A DNA stretch of 64,000 nt from Simmondsia chinensis (GCA_018398585.1 JAGTTD010000014.1:20769387-20833386), one strand, 5' to 3'. Numbered from the stretch's first letter, positions 8,667 through 20,951 are shown. The notes: generated from the sequence alone by a model not told the origin. Translations and numbers: made by a program.

Positions 8667-10807
8667 TTATGGTACAAAACGTGACGTCGATCTACGACGA
8701 GGTTCACCACGATGCTGTGAGGGTGAACCTTCCATATGAACTAAAAAACTATGTCGCGGACGTTCACGTCTACTTCCTTCTGGAGGTTCACCACGATGCT
8801 GTGAGGGTGGAGCACCAAATGAACGGTAGTCAAACTCTTCTTCTTGCATAGCCTGTTCAAATTGATGTCGTTCACCGGCAACATCTATTGCGGTATTGCA
8901 AGCAGTTAGCCATTCTGTAGAGACAGACTCTACAGTGTGGCCAACAGTATTATGTATCCTTTGAACTGCCATTTTAGCATGCTTTTTAAGAACATCGACC
9001 TAGAAAATAGTACATTCAAATGTTAACGAAACATATTGTGGAATAAGTAAAGAGACAAATGTTGTAAAAGTGCTTACTACACGTTGAATTTGGTTACCAC
9101 TTGGATTATAACGAAGCCGGGATGGACGCTGAACATGCACTTCACGCCGTACTATATAACGCCTAGTGATAGAGTTGTAGCAACACATGTAATCTATAGG
9201 CGATGTAGGAGGCTGACGTACGTTAGTGATATAATCCATTCGTGTGTTCCATACCTCGATCTAGTTCGAATGGTAGACCTCCCAATTCTCGTCCCACCTG
9301 CCCGAACGGGATGTATTGTGCAAGGAGTCAAGGGTGTCGATGTGATCCGGGATATATTGCGTTAATCCAAACTGATGCAACACTCTATCAGGGCAATGCA
9401 GCTCTACAATGCCAAAGCATATCATTGGTCCCTGATATCGCCAGATATGACGACCCTCGACACAAATCACGGGCAAGGTGCTTAACCGAGATTGCCTGTA
9501 AGGCGTTCATTGAACCTAAGTGCAGGTAAAATAACTTAGTTATTACATTAAATATTACAATATATAATTGTGTCTGTTTTTAAGTATATACCTGATGTGG
9601 CTCTTGGACATCAAGTTGGTCCCTATAGAAGGATTGGCATTGCCTTGGATTCTCGCGGAATGTCATGGACGCAACCCAGCTGATCAAGTACAAAATAAAT
9701 TATTTTAATACATATATAATATTACATATACATTAAATCAAGATGTACAAAATATTTTCCCTTACTGAAATCCCAAAGGCGGCAGCAGATCATTGACTGC
9801 AGGTGGAAGTGGATGAGGCGCGGATATAAACGGTCGACCAATATGTAAATGTTCCCATGACCACAACTACACATGCAATGGCACATACGAATTAGGGATT
9901 TAATACATTAAATAATTAAACAGTAATATAAGTGACCGTCCATACCTGGAGCAATAAAACACACCTGCCGATTTGGGTGCAGCCTGCCATGCAACAATGG
10001 CACATTTGTCTGTATAGGTTGGCAAGAACAGCTGACCCCCAGCTGTACTCACTACACCCCTTCATCGTCTCAAGCAATGAAAGATAGACCATTGATTTCT
10101 AAGTACCAGTGTTGTTGGTAAGCAGCAGGGAGCCGAACAAATTAAGGATGTAGCGTCTGGCGTGTTGTGACAACACTTGCTCATCAGCGTAAGGTGGGGG
10201 GGCTTGTGTACAAAGTTGCGCCAACCATATACTTCTTACTAGGCTGCCTTTTATTGCTGATGCTGGGAGGGCTGGACCCAATAAATAATGACAGAGGTCC
10301 TGCCAATTGTAGGTAGTCCTACCAGTGACTGCTCGACCGTCTATACGTAGACCTAGTAAGACGGCAACATCCTGCAGTGTTGGTGTCATCTCACCAACAC
10401 GTAGGTGAAATGTATGGGTCTCCCACCTCCACCTCTCTAACAAAGCCCCAATCAATGCGTTATCAATCTGGATGTGACCTACTTGGGCCACTCCAATGAA
10501 TCCAGCTTGTACGACATAAGGTCGTATTTGTGGGCGAAGGGTTGATGGATGGTGAATCCTCACCCTGATCTCATCATTGCCCTATAACACAAAGACATTA
10601 AATATATTAATCAACTATTTGAATAATTATAACTCAAAATTATATGACAAATATCGATTAATAGCATACCCTTTCATTCCAAACATCCTTGGATCGATGA
10701 TGCTCCTGAAGACGCAGCACAGACCTGTCATCTGGACCTGGATTTTGCTCACCATATCGAGCAGTCGAGGTCGAAGTCGAAGCATGTCCTCCTAGTGTTC
10801 TTACCAT
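8667..10807 (-). pseudogene. plant mobile domain (PMD/MAIN-like) protein, six exons
   Basis: The product would be a MAIN-like protein with the plant mobile domain (Pfam PF10536), a domain known both from host proteins and from plant transposons. A consistent GT-AG model is: 10807-10670, 10581-9946, 9866-9766, 9679-9592, 9515-9078 and 8999-8667. Exon 2 carries HIQIDNALIGALLERWRWET, THTFHLRVGEMTPTLQDVAV and LGLRIDGRAVTG; exon 5 carries PMICFGIVELHCPDRVLHQF. In-frame stops near 10100 (TAG), at 9507 (TGA) and at 9261 (TAG) disable it; the TGA could come from CGA by deamination. The last exon has an internal PSQHRGEP duplication. It sits inside the MULE, downstream of and co-oriented with the transposase, so it is element cargo rather than a host gene. 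Start chosen at the first ATG of exon 1. The exon borders are inferred from the sequence alone. Confidence 0.8.
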
Positions 10808-10968
10808 ATCTCTAAAAAAACTGAAAATAGTAACCAATGGGCTAACAATAAATTTACACATATTACAGCATTCTTATCGAGCACAACACAAGAATGAAAT
10901 TATATTTATTATTATTATGTAATTAGTAAATAATACATCAAAATGCAAGTATGAACCTAAGTACAATA

Positions 10969-13406
10969 TTATTGCTGTCTATTAGGACATGTTTTTTTAT
11001 TATGCCCCCTTTCACTGCATATACTACATTTATTTTTGGACAAGCCCTCCCTTGCGTCCATTTCATTATGTAGTCGGGTTGAGCGTGGCCGTCCTCTACC
11101 ATGCGTCCACCTTGTGTGATCTGCAACCACTATAGGTCCAATGTACACCGGCCGTAGAGACTGATCGGGAAGGGGGTGAAACAATGGAGCATACGCACTT
11201 GCATACATGGCAAGGCTTAAAAATGGATCAATATATTGTCCGAACTCGAGCCGAGAAGCGGTACAACATGCCATCACATGTGAGCATAGACGATGAAACC
11301 GTTGCCATGTACCACAAGTGCAACTCCATTCGTTCAGCATTACAGTATGGCGAGTCTCCCTTCTGTATCCTGATTCAGTCTGCCTACTTGGAGTTGTTAC
11401 CTAGAACTCCATAGTGTTTCGATCAAACAATGTCACTGTATGTCTTCTTGATTTCAAGGTGGCAAGTTCTATTTCAGCAAAGACTTTCGGCGGCCATAAA
11501 AGACCCTGTGAAAAATATTCCCAGGCCACATCCCTGAGATTGACAAAATATTTATTGCGTCGATAAAATGTCATCTCCACAAGGGAAGTTACTGGGAGGG
11601 CTCGTCCCACTTTCAAAACACTGTTGAACACTTCCGATATATTAGTGGTCATGTTGCCATAGCGATAACTACCATCATACGAAAGTGCCCAATGTTCTTT
11701 AGGCTCCCGTTCAATCCACTCTTTGATCTCATCACTGGCGTGTATGATATGGTAATACAAAGCATCGAACTTCCTCTTAGAAGGTTCCCTCGCCATCTCA
11801 CTCAACTTCTTCTTCATTGTAGCGTTTTTAAATATGTGATTGAAGTTACTAACAAGGTGGCGAGTGCAGTAACGATGCTGCCCTTCAGGCTCAGGCCAAA
11901 TGATTGACATCCCATTCTTGATGCCAGCATGTCGATCAGATATAATACATATCGGTTGGCGATCGCCAGTCACATATGTACGCAGACAAAACAGGAACCA
12001 ACCCCAACTCCATGCATCCTCTCGGTCCACAAGAGCAAAACACAATGGGTATATACCATTGTTCGCGTCAAATGCGAAAGCTACCAGCAGCTTCCCCATA
12101 TATTTCCCATATAAATGGGTACCATCGATACTAATAAGTGGACGGTAACTCTTGAATCCCTCAATAGATGCACCAAATGCCCAAAAAACTCCGCGAAAGA
12201 TTGCCTCATCTCCCACCACGCTTTTATATTGCCAATCGACAGTAGTGCCTGGTTTTGACTGTTGCAATGCAGTGAGTAGCTTAGGTTGCATCGGAAATGC
12301 ATCCTTATAGGAGCCAAACAACCGCTCAATCACTTCCTATTTTTCTATCCATGCCTTTCGATACGAAATGTTGTATCCATGTTGTTGTTGTACTGTTGCT
12401 CGAATTGCTGCAATATTCATTTTAAGATCAGCAGACACAATAGGTGACACTATAGTAGCAACAAAATTTGATGTCAAGGCACGGTGATCTTCTGCCAATA
12501 CAGTGGTAGAACATGTATGTGGCCCCCTCAAAACCGAAATTTCAAATGCTTCTAGTCTTTGTTTGAGCGCCCCACGTAGATACCACTTGCATTGTGGTGC
12601 TTGCACGCACCTTAGGGCTACGTAATTAGGCTTCGACCAGTGCACTATATATTCAAGCTTGTTCTTTATGTGCCACTCCTTAACTGCATTGACTAGTTCT
12701 TCCTTCGTTTGGAACACTTGTCCCTCCTCCAAGACTGTTCCTGTTGACCGAATTCTTCTACTTTCCTCCCAGTCAGAACATAGTGCCTGGTCTGCCCATG
12801 AGACATCTTCGAATTCAGGAACGGGAGCTTGGGAAAATGAAGGCCCGGCACCATCATCATTATCATGTAGTTCATCCTCCTCCTCCTCATCAAACCCCAC
12901 ATCTGCATCTTCATCGGATGCCTCGGAATCATTGTTGGCATAAGCCCTATCAAACATGGTTGTGCTTTCGTTTGCAACCATTCCGGCAACCAGTGAAACG
13001 CCCACCATTGGACCTCTAGATGGACCTAATGCCTCAACTACACTATGCGACACATGATGTTGAGCTCTTCCCGCAACACTCACAGCAGTTACATACAATT
13101 CTATGTATGTTGCCCTATTTTCTAAAGCCATTTCGAACATAGACCTCAATGCCGTTGGACAAACGATCTCAATAGGTGTGTATCGCATAGGATTGTGAGA
13201 TAACAACATTCTCCATGTAATCGCAATATCAATTGTGTTATGATCCCAGCCAGTAAATTCATGCATTATTTCCTTCAAATCTGGAAGAGAAATTCCAGAC
13301 TGCACCCTAAGTATAAACTGCTTCCACCCGTGTAATCAACACCATCAACAGTTTGCACCGTATCTCCATCATAATGGCACAACAATGTGACTATGTTGCA
13401 CACCAT
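10969..13406 (-). pseudogene. MURA/MuDR-family transposase
   Basis: This is the transposase of the MULE. From the N terminus: a start at the ATG at 13406, then a frameshift near 13310-13325; an acidic segment; a MuDR-type WRKY/GCM1-like zinc-binding domain (LRCVQAPQC, then PHTC, about 12600-12510); and the MULE DDE core with PLISIDGTHLYGKYM, ICIISDRHAGI and the glutamate in TTNISEVFNS. All three catalytic residues are present, as is the CTRH motif before the insert. The C terminus has a SWIM finger (CTCGTWQRFHRLCSH) and a CCHC knuckle (CSICSERGHNKKTC). Two in-frame TAG stops, at 12337-12339 and 11401-11403, split one otherwise continuous frame. Apart from these three lesions it looks well preserved. 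It is followed on the same strand by the PMD gene. Confidence 0.93.
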
Positions 13407-15070
13407 AATTTGTAGACTGAGTCTCAAGTGAACATACAAGGTAATATTAATAACATTACAGAGTATCTAACAATATTATATCAAACTAAGAAATGCAACA
13501 TATTAACTCTGTATTATTCGTATAATATAAAACATACAATGTCCCTTATTGTTTATCAAAATTACCGTTTTCTAATTATTTTTAATTCTACTTATATCAT
13601 TCTATTCTCACCCATTTTTTCATAATAACAAATAAATTATTATAGCAACCTTTTATTCAATATTATATTAAAAATTCTAAATTGCATCTCTATATTGTAT
13701 TTATAGTAGCCAGTAAATTATATAATAGTTTTTCTGACAATTCTTAATGTCTTACAAATTCGAATATCTGTAAAATAATCGTAATATATATAAAAAATAA
13801 AATTGCATCTCTAAATTGTTCAAAATATAGAATATATATATTTACAAAATTCATAAGTCAGATTTCAACAATTATAATGTCTACAAAATATAGAATTAAA
13901 AGATAAGGTTACATTTCAAAATATAACTTTTAAAAATTTATCATTTAACCCCCATGTAACTTATTTTTTACCCATTTACCTCTAATGTTTAATTTTATTT
14001 TTACAAAAAGATTTTATATTATTAGACAAAAATTAAGTATTTTATATTTTTAACAAAAAAAAAATTAAGAAAATTTTCTATATTAATAAAAATATAATTA
14101 TTTTAAAATTTTTAGAAAAAAATATTATGAGATAATTATAATTTGGGGGCAAACTGAAAAATTTTTAAAAGTTAGGAGATTCAGTGAGTGGTTTTATTTG
14201 GGATGGGGATTTTTGTTTTTGATGTAAAAGTCAGGGGAATTTTCTGTAATTTACCTTATATTCTATAACCATGTGAGATAATATTTTTTCTGACAATTCT
14301 TAATGTCTTACAAATTCGAATATCTTTAAAATAATCGTAATATATATTAAAAATAAATTTACATCTCTAAATTGCTCAAAATATAGAATTTAAATATCAA
14401 CAAAATTCATAAGTCAGATTTTAACAATTATAATGTCTACAAAATATTTTAAATACCTAAAGGTATCACAAATATTTAAAATTACCATATAATAAAAAAT
14501 AAATATTAATGGCGTTATACTAAAGTTTAACACTAAATAAATATTAATGGTGTTATACTGAAGTTTAACACTAAAAAATAATATAAGCTACAAAAAATTA
14601 CGAATATATTGAAGTATCACATAAAATATACAATTAATAATTTTTTCAGTATCATATTATTCAATATTATATTAACGAATAAATTTTTTAACTTGCTATT
14701 ATATATGTTATAATTATTATATTAACTTTACTAAATCAATCTAATAACATTACTATAATAACAAATTTCTATAAAATAATATGACATTAGAATATAAAAG
14801 TATTAACAAATTTAAAAATGAAAATAATAACGACTTACATAATTATGAAAATAAAGGGAAGATTGGAAGTTTTTTTTTTTTTAGAGGATAATAGATTGAA
14901 AGATGTATTTAAGTAATTGAGTGTTGTGAAAAATATTGAAGAAATTGTTGATATTCATAGAAGAAAAGTGAAGATGAAGGGGATGAAAATAGAGGGGAAA
15001 AGATGGGGTCACGGGTAAGCTGTTTTGATGACGAAGAAGGCTGCAAGGGGGTCACGAGTAAGCTGTTTTG
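13407..15070. other. AT-rich non-coding interior of the MULE
   Basis: There are no coding frames. It holds a 160-bp direct repeat (13732-13891 and 14288-14447) around a roughly 395-bp insert, and a 38-bp tandem duplication at 14501-14574 (AAATATTAATGG(C/T)GTTATAC). The stretch lies upstream of the transposase start, so it should include its promoter, but no clear TATA context stands out in so AT-rich a sequence. Confidence 0.75.
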
Positions 15071-15074
15071 GGTC

Positions 15075-15384
15075 AAAAACGGTGTCCCATTAGAGGCTGT
15101 TTGGGGACGCTGGCGTCCCTTACACGGCTGTTTGGGACGCCATTTCTAACGGCGTCCCATAGATGGCGCCTTTCGGATGCCGTTTCTAACGGCATCCGTA
15201 CGCCGTTTCTGAAGGTGTCTGACAGCTAACGAAAAACACTGCTTATCGAACGCCATTCGAAACGGCGTTTCCTATTGACGCTATAGTAAAGTGTGCCATT
15301 TTGGTAAATATTTTTTTAACTATGCCATTTTGGTAATTTTTTTTGCAAATGGTGCCACTTTGGTAATTTATTCTGTATATCGGC
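15075..15384 (-). repeat. MULE right terminal inverted repeat
   Basis: The reverse complement of the left repeat, ending ATATCGGC. It carries extra or rearranged CGGCGTC-type motifs relative to the left end. Confidence 0.9.
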
Positions 15385-15809
15385 AAACTTTATGGGTAAA
15401 TAAAAATAAAAGATCAAGGAAAGAACTAAAAAAAAAAAAAAAGCAAGTGAAAGCATCAGGAAGGGGGGGGGGGGGGGTGGGGGGGAGGTGAGAAAAAAAG
15501 GGAGAGGGAGCGGGAGAGGGAGCTAAATTAAAGTTTAAAAAAAATTGTTTGTATCTAAAAAGAGAGATTTTTCAATTAGAAGGTGTGCAATTTCTCCTAT
15601 TTTCTATTCTTGATTTCATCCTTTACTTTTGATTTTTACTTATCCTTTTCCTATTTTTAAAATGGTCTTTCAAAAAAATTTTGATTTCTCTCCATCCAAA
15701 TTCAAAAAAAATAAAAATAAAATCTCTATTTCACTTCAAACTTTGAAAATACTTTACTCGTAAAAAAATCCGAACGATTTGATTTTAAAAATGATATCCC
15801 CATAGTGGA

Positions 15810-16130
15810 TCCAAAAGGACCCAAGTTGGTTGGTTCAAAATTCGGACTCTAGCGGGTCCCTGAATTCTAGCGGATCTAATAAATTATATGGACTCTAGTG
15901 GGTCCCTGAGTTCTTGTGGATCCAACAAATTATATGGACTCTAGCGGGTCCATGGATTCTAACGTATCCGACAAGTTATATGGACTCTAATGGATCCATG
16001 AAACCTAGCGATTTCAGCACTTTATACAGATTCTAGCAGGTTCACAGATTCTAATGGATCCACGAAATCTATTGGTTTCAACCCTTTATATGGACTCTTT
16101 TGGGTCTCGGGAACCTAATGGATCCAATAT
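15810..16130 (+). repeat. 46-bp minisatellite array
   Basis: Units alternate TCTAGCGG(A/G)TCC and AACAAATTATATGGACTC. Counterpart of 60780-61140 (plus) and of the three minus-strand arrays. Confidence 0.85.
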
Positions 16131-16899
16131 TTAAGAGGACTTTTTTTTGAGTTTTGGAACCTAGCAGTTTCAATTAAATTCCTTGGGATCCGTAAAATTT
16201 GCTTAATTTCATGAAATCTTTTTTTTTTTTTATAGAAACAAAGATAAAAAAAAATTAAATAAAAAACGAGGGATACTATACCCAACATCCCCCCTCCAAA
16301 AGAAAAAAAACAAAAAAAATCTTTTTCTCATAAATAAGAAAAAAAAAATGTAAAATGCCTCGGTAGAAAAAGAATTCCCTTGGCGGTTACGAACATTGAA
16401 AATCAATTTAAAAAATCTCTTTGTTCTACTTTTAGAACTACGTTGACTTAATCCCAATGTGGATATGTAGGAACCCAAGATTAGTGATGGGTGCAAATAC
16501 CAAATCTAAAATTCCGGACTTAGGTGGTTTGACCAAGGATAACCTACAATTAAGGTTAATTTAACCAGGGTACAAAATAACACGAAAGACCTTGTGCTCA
16601 AAGTTCAAAAGGGGAAATATAAAAGAGTTCGACCAAATATGCTTTGAGTAGCTAAATAAAATCCAACAACTTCAAACAAATAAGACCTCAACTAAAAACC
16701 AAAAAAAAAAAAAAAAACCAAATACAACATACAGTTGAATTATGAATGGCTTAATCCCCTAAAAGGGTACGTAGGCAATTATGTTCTGGTGCAACCCAAA
16801 TAGTAAATAATTTGTTTTTCTCTGGTGGGATGAATATTACATCAACGCCTCGACAAGGTGTAGCCCAAAGGGTACCAAATGACTGTTAGGTCCGGCCTA

Positions 16900-17640
16900 A
16901 ATCTAAAACAATTTCCATGTTAAACAGAAATCCAAAAAGACATTCACATCGAACCAAATTCCAAAAAAGGGATGGCTTCCATGCCAAACCTAATCCCAAA
17001 TTAATTTTCATTTTGTGCCTAAATCCAAAATTAATTTAATCGAGTTCAAGCTCAAATTCAGAATAACTCAAATTCAAATTGAGTCCCATGTCACACTTAA
17101 ACATAAATTGACTTCCATGTCATATTTAAATCAAATTTTTTGTGAAACCTAAGTACAAAAAAAGCTCCCATGCCAAATTAAAGCATTAAATGACATATAT
17201 GTCAAACTTAAATTCAAATCCAAATTCTAAAGCCAAGTTTACTATTATGTCAAATCCAAATTCAAAATGAAATCCCAAAATTGTCTTCCAAGTTAAACTC
17301 AAGTCCAAAATGACATTTCAGTCAATTTTAAGCCTAAGTCAAACACCAATCAAAATGAATTCCAAGTCAAACCCCGTTGCAAAAAATGACTTCCGGGTCA
17401 AACCGAAACTCGAGATTACTTTCAAGTCAAATAAACAGAGATTGCTCCCAAAACAATCTTAAATCCAAATTACTTTCTAATGAAAACAAAATTCAAATTT
17501 CCAAGTCAAATCTAGACCAAAATCAAACCAAAAGCGACCTAAACCCAAGTCAAACTCCAATCTTAAAAAGACTTTCTAGTCGAGTCCAAATCCAAAACAC
17601 CTATTGAGTTAAACCTAAGTACAAAAGACTCCAAAGTCAC
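16900..17640 (+). repeat. degenerate 30-40-bp tandem array in TL LTR
   Basis: Repeated ACTTCCATGTCAAAC and AAATCCAAAATGAC phrases. The plus-strand counterpart is 61930-62740; the minus-strand counterparts are 4000-5000, 18010-19080 and 43880-44930. Short open frames rich in N, K, S and P in it are by-products of the repeat. Confidence 0.75.
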
Positions 17641-19739
17641 AACTGGACCCAAATAATCTCAATCGCCTAGTTACCTAGTCAATTGAGTTAAATATAAACA
17701 TATCATTAGTCGGATCAAAGGGTATTCTACTGAGGTGGATGTAACTAAGGGCGTATATCATCTTGAATTGGGTCATTTAAAATTATGTTGAGCAAAAATA
17801 TAAAATTTGCAAAACATGGATTTCCATATATACGAGGTGTACAAAGGATTTATTAATTTAGGAAATTTCCATATTCAAGGTGATGTACGCCCTTAAATAC
17901 ATCTCCCTTTTCGACTGGCAATATATTTATGTTTTAATCAATCAACTACATGACTAGGCAATTAATTAATTTAAGTCTACGAGAGACATTTTATGTTTAT
18001 TTTATATTTTTGTTCAACTTGAAGGTTATTTGGGTTTTCATATTGACTTAGGAGTTATTTTGGACTTGAGAAGTATTTTGGATTTAGGCTTGACTTGGGA
18101 GTCTTTTTTTGGACTAGAGCTTGACTTGGGTTTAGGTTTGAGTTGGAAATCATGTTGGACTTGATTTGGCATTGGTTTAGATTTGACTTGGGAATTTGGA
18201 CTTGGCTTGAAAATTTTTATTTTCATTTGGTTGGGAGGTAATTTGCATTTAAGTTTGGTATGGAAGCATTCTCCATTTGTTAGACTTGAAAGTAGTCTCG
18301 AATTTCGATTTGACCATAAAGTCTTTTTAAATCGAGGTTTGATTTGAAATTCATTTGGATTGGGGTTTGACGTGAATCCATTTGAATTAGGGTTTGACTT
18401 AGGCATAAAATTGACTGAAATGTCATTTGAATTTAAGTTTAACTTGGAAGATATCTTGTTTAAAGCTTGGTATTTAGGATTTGAATTCGAAGTTGGATTC
18501 ACTTTGAATTTGAGTTTGACATAGAAGTCGACTTGGATTTGGAATTTTGGTTTGAGTTTAAGTTTGCCATATGAGTCATTTGGTACTTTGGTTTGACTAG
18601 GAAGCTCTTTTGACTTCGGACTTGACATAAAAGTCAATTTCAATTTTCAGCAGGACAAGGAAGTGAATTTGGTTTTAAGCTTGCTGTAGACTTTAGTTTG
18701 ACAAGAGACTCATTTTTTTGAACTTAGATGGGACATAAAGTTTGGGATGACTTTAGATATGACATGGATATCTGTTTAGGTTTAGGTGTGATATGGAAGT
18801 TAATTTAGAGTTTAGGTTATTTTGAATTTGAGTTTGCGCTCGATAAAAAATAAATTTGGATTCGGGTATAAAATGAAATTTATTTTGGCTTGGAATTTGA
18901 CTTAGAAGTCAATTTTTTTTTTTTCGTATTTGGTTTGACGTGAAAGTCTTTATTTGGATTTGGTTTGACATGGAAGTCGTTTTAAATTTGGACTGGATAT
19001 AGAGGCATTTTGTTTTGGATTGGACATGGAAGTTAATTGGTTTAGGTTGCTTGAGTCTAATCGAATTGAGCCAACTAATTAGAATGTTAACCTAATATTG
19101 ATGCAAAGAGAGAAAAATAATTTATTTTATTATTCGGGCTGCACCTAAACTTGGTTGCCTATGAATTTTTTTTAATGATCAAGCCATTCGTAGTTCGACT
19201 CATTTATATATATATATATATATTTGAATTTTGAGCTCAAGTTTTCTTATGCATTTTGTATCCTTGCTAATCAACCATAATTTGATATATTTTTTTAATT
19301 GTGCCTGCACCTGTCATTTAATCTCGGGTTTCCTACGTACTCTTTCTGGGATGAAGTTAATGTAGTTCTCAAGATAGAACAACAAGATTTCAACTTTATT
19401 TCTATTTTAAATCGAATCTTTTAAGCACAATTCATTTTTTATTCACCCTCTTATTTTTATAAATTCTTTATTTAAAAAATGGTTTTGGAGCTACAAAAAA
19501 AGTACTACCCTTTTTTATTTGAACCTTTTCTTCATCGTATTCATTTTTTTAATTATAATTTTTAGGGGGAGGCCATGGTAACAATACCGTCGTCCTTCTT
19601 TTTTATATAATTTGTTTCTAAAAAAAAGATTTAGAAAAAAAAGGAGCTTACTAAATTTTAAAGCAAATTTCACGTAACCGAAGGACTTCAATTGGAATCT
19701 TTAAGTTTTGAAAACCTGAAAAAATCCTTTTACGGATTT

Positions 19740-20080
19740 GATCTGTTAGGTTCTAAAGACCCGAAAGAGTCCATATAAAGGGTTGAAACCGCTAGGTTTC
19801 GTAGATGCGTTAGAGTCCATGAATCCACTAGAATCCGTATGGAGTATTGAAACCGGTAGGTTTCGTGGACCGATTAGAGTCCGTATAACTTGTTGGATCA
19901 GCTAGAACCCATGGAATCGCTAGAGTCCATATATTGGTTGGATCCGCTAGAATCAATGGACCCGTTAGAGTCTGAATTTTGATGCTGCTAGGTTTCTTGG
20001 ATTGGTTAAAGGCCGTATAATTTGTTGGATCCGCTAGAATTCATGGACCCGCTAGAGTCCGAATCTTGAACAATCTTGGA
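19740..20080 (-). repeat. 46-bp minisatellite array
   Basis: The same units as at 5790-6115, here in the LTR of X, with CTAGAATCCATGGA(A/C)C and GTTGGATCCGCTAG phrases. Confidence 0.85.
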
Positions 20081-20352
20081 TCCTTTGGGTTCCACTGTGG
20101 ACATATTATCAAATCTTTTGGCTTTTGTCATTGTAAAGCATTTCAAATTTCAAAGTGACAGAGATTTTTTTTTTTTTTTTTTTTTTTTTTGAATTTGGTT
20201 AGAGAAAAATTAGAAGTTTTCTCAAGACCAATTTGAAATAGAAAATAGATTAGTAAAAGTCTAAAGTAAAAACCGAAATCAAGAATAGTGAATGAAATAT
20301 ACAAGCTTATCAAAGAGAAATTGTATACCTTCTACAAATAGAAAGCTAATCT

Positions 20353-20699
20353 TGTAGAAGGAAGAGTTAAGATGAGAAGAGAAGTGAAGAGGATGAGAAA
20401 TAGGGAAAATATCCCAAAGGAAATCTGATTTTTATTGATTGAATGATGAGATTACAAGATTTAGATCTATTTATAATAGATCTTGATACATTGCACTAAG
20501 ACTCGACCACTTAACCGACTGAACCTGAATTTGCTGCCAAAACTCAAGCTAGCCGCCACATTTGACTTGTTTTGACCTCTAACCGACTTACGCACCTAAA
20601 AGGGCTGCTAACTAACATTTAAACTCAACACCAACACAACTCTAAAACAATACACGCAATACAAGACCAATTATAACCAAAACTTAAAGAATCATAACA
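20353..20699. mobile_element. solo-LTR-like insertion
   Basis: A roughly 347-bp TG...CA segment related to the chromovirus LTR at 45141 and 50464: both have GATGAGA, GGAAAATAT(C/T)CC(A/G)AAGG, an ATTGAATGA(A/T)G motif, a GCCGCCACATTTGAC block and a CATAACA end. Its flanks carry a direct repeat of about 44-45 bp (20297-20340 and 20700-20744) rather than the expected 5 bp, and 12 extra bases lie between the left repeat and the TG. Confidence 0.6.
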
Positions 20700-20951
20700 A
20701 TATACAAGCTTATCAAAAGAGAAATTGTATACGTTCTACAAATAATTAAAAATTTTGTTTTTTAAAGTGGGCATAAGAAAAAGTTTTTTGCTTTAATTTA
20801 ACTTCTTCTTTTCCCTCTCTCTTTCGCACGTGTTTTTTTTTTTTTTCTGATACTTTCACTTGATTTTTTTTTCTTTTCCTTCTTTTTTTGATCTCGCTGA
20901 TTTTATTTTATTTTTTTTATCCTCCTCCTTTACTTGATCTCAAAATGGCTG

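Larger units (their letters stand above)
8156..15384 (-). mobile_element. Mutator-like element (MULE) with MURA-type transposase and plant mobile domain gene
   Basis: This 7.2-kb DNA transposon has long terminal inverted repeats (8156-8440 and 15075-15384, starting GCCG). It is flanked by the direct repeat AAACTTT at 8149-8155 and 15385-15391. Typical MULE duplications are 8-11 bp, so the ends may be off by a base or two. It splits the TL LTR of element Z; an undisrupted copy of the site is near 60345. Both genes lie on the minus strand: transposase at 13406-10969, then a PMD protein at 10807-8667. Both are broken, so it needs a trans-acting source to move. 13407-15070 is AT-rich and non-coding. 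Confidence 0.92.
15385..17773 (+). mobile_element. TL LTR of element Z, second part
   Basis: Continuation of 7289-8155 after the MULE. In order it carries a G-rich run at 15463-15485, the 46-bp array (15810-16130), the ATGGCTTAATCCCCTAAAAG module (16740-16820) and the 30-40-bp unit array (16900-17640). It stops at CTTGAATTGGGT, about 90 bp short of the family LTR end; element X's 3' LTR starts 12 bases later. The copy at 62872 stops at the same point. Confidence 0.82.

Noticed and set aside
8667..10807. Host MAIN-like gene
   Set aside because: It lies between MULE terminal inverted repeats beside the transposase and carries stop codons.
12659..13019. Plus-strand frames opposite the transposase
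   Set aside because: They mirror the acidic Asp/Glu stretch of the minus-strand transposase and have no support of their own.
17377..18643. Asn/Lys/Ser-rich open frames as real proteins
   Set aside because: They are translations of the 30-40-bp unit array. Similar frames occur in the other LTR copies on either strand.
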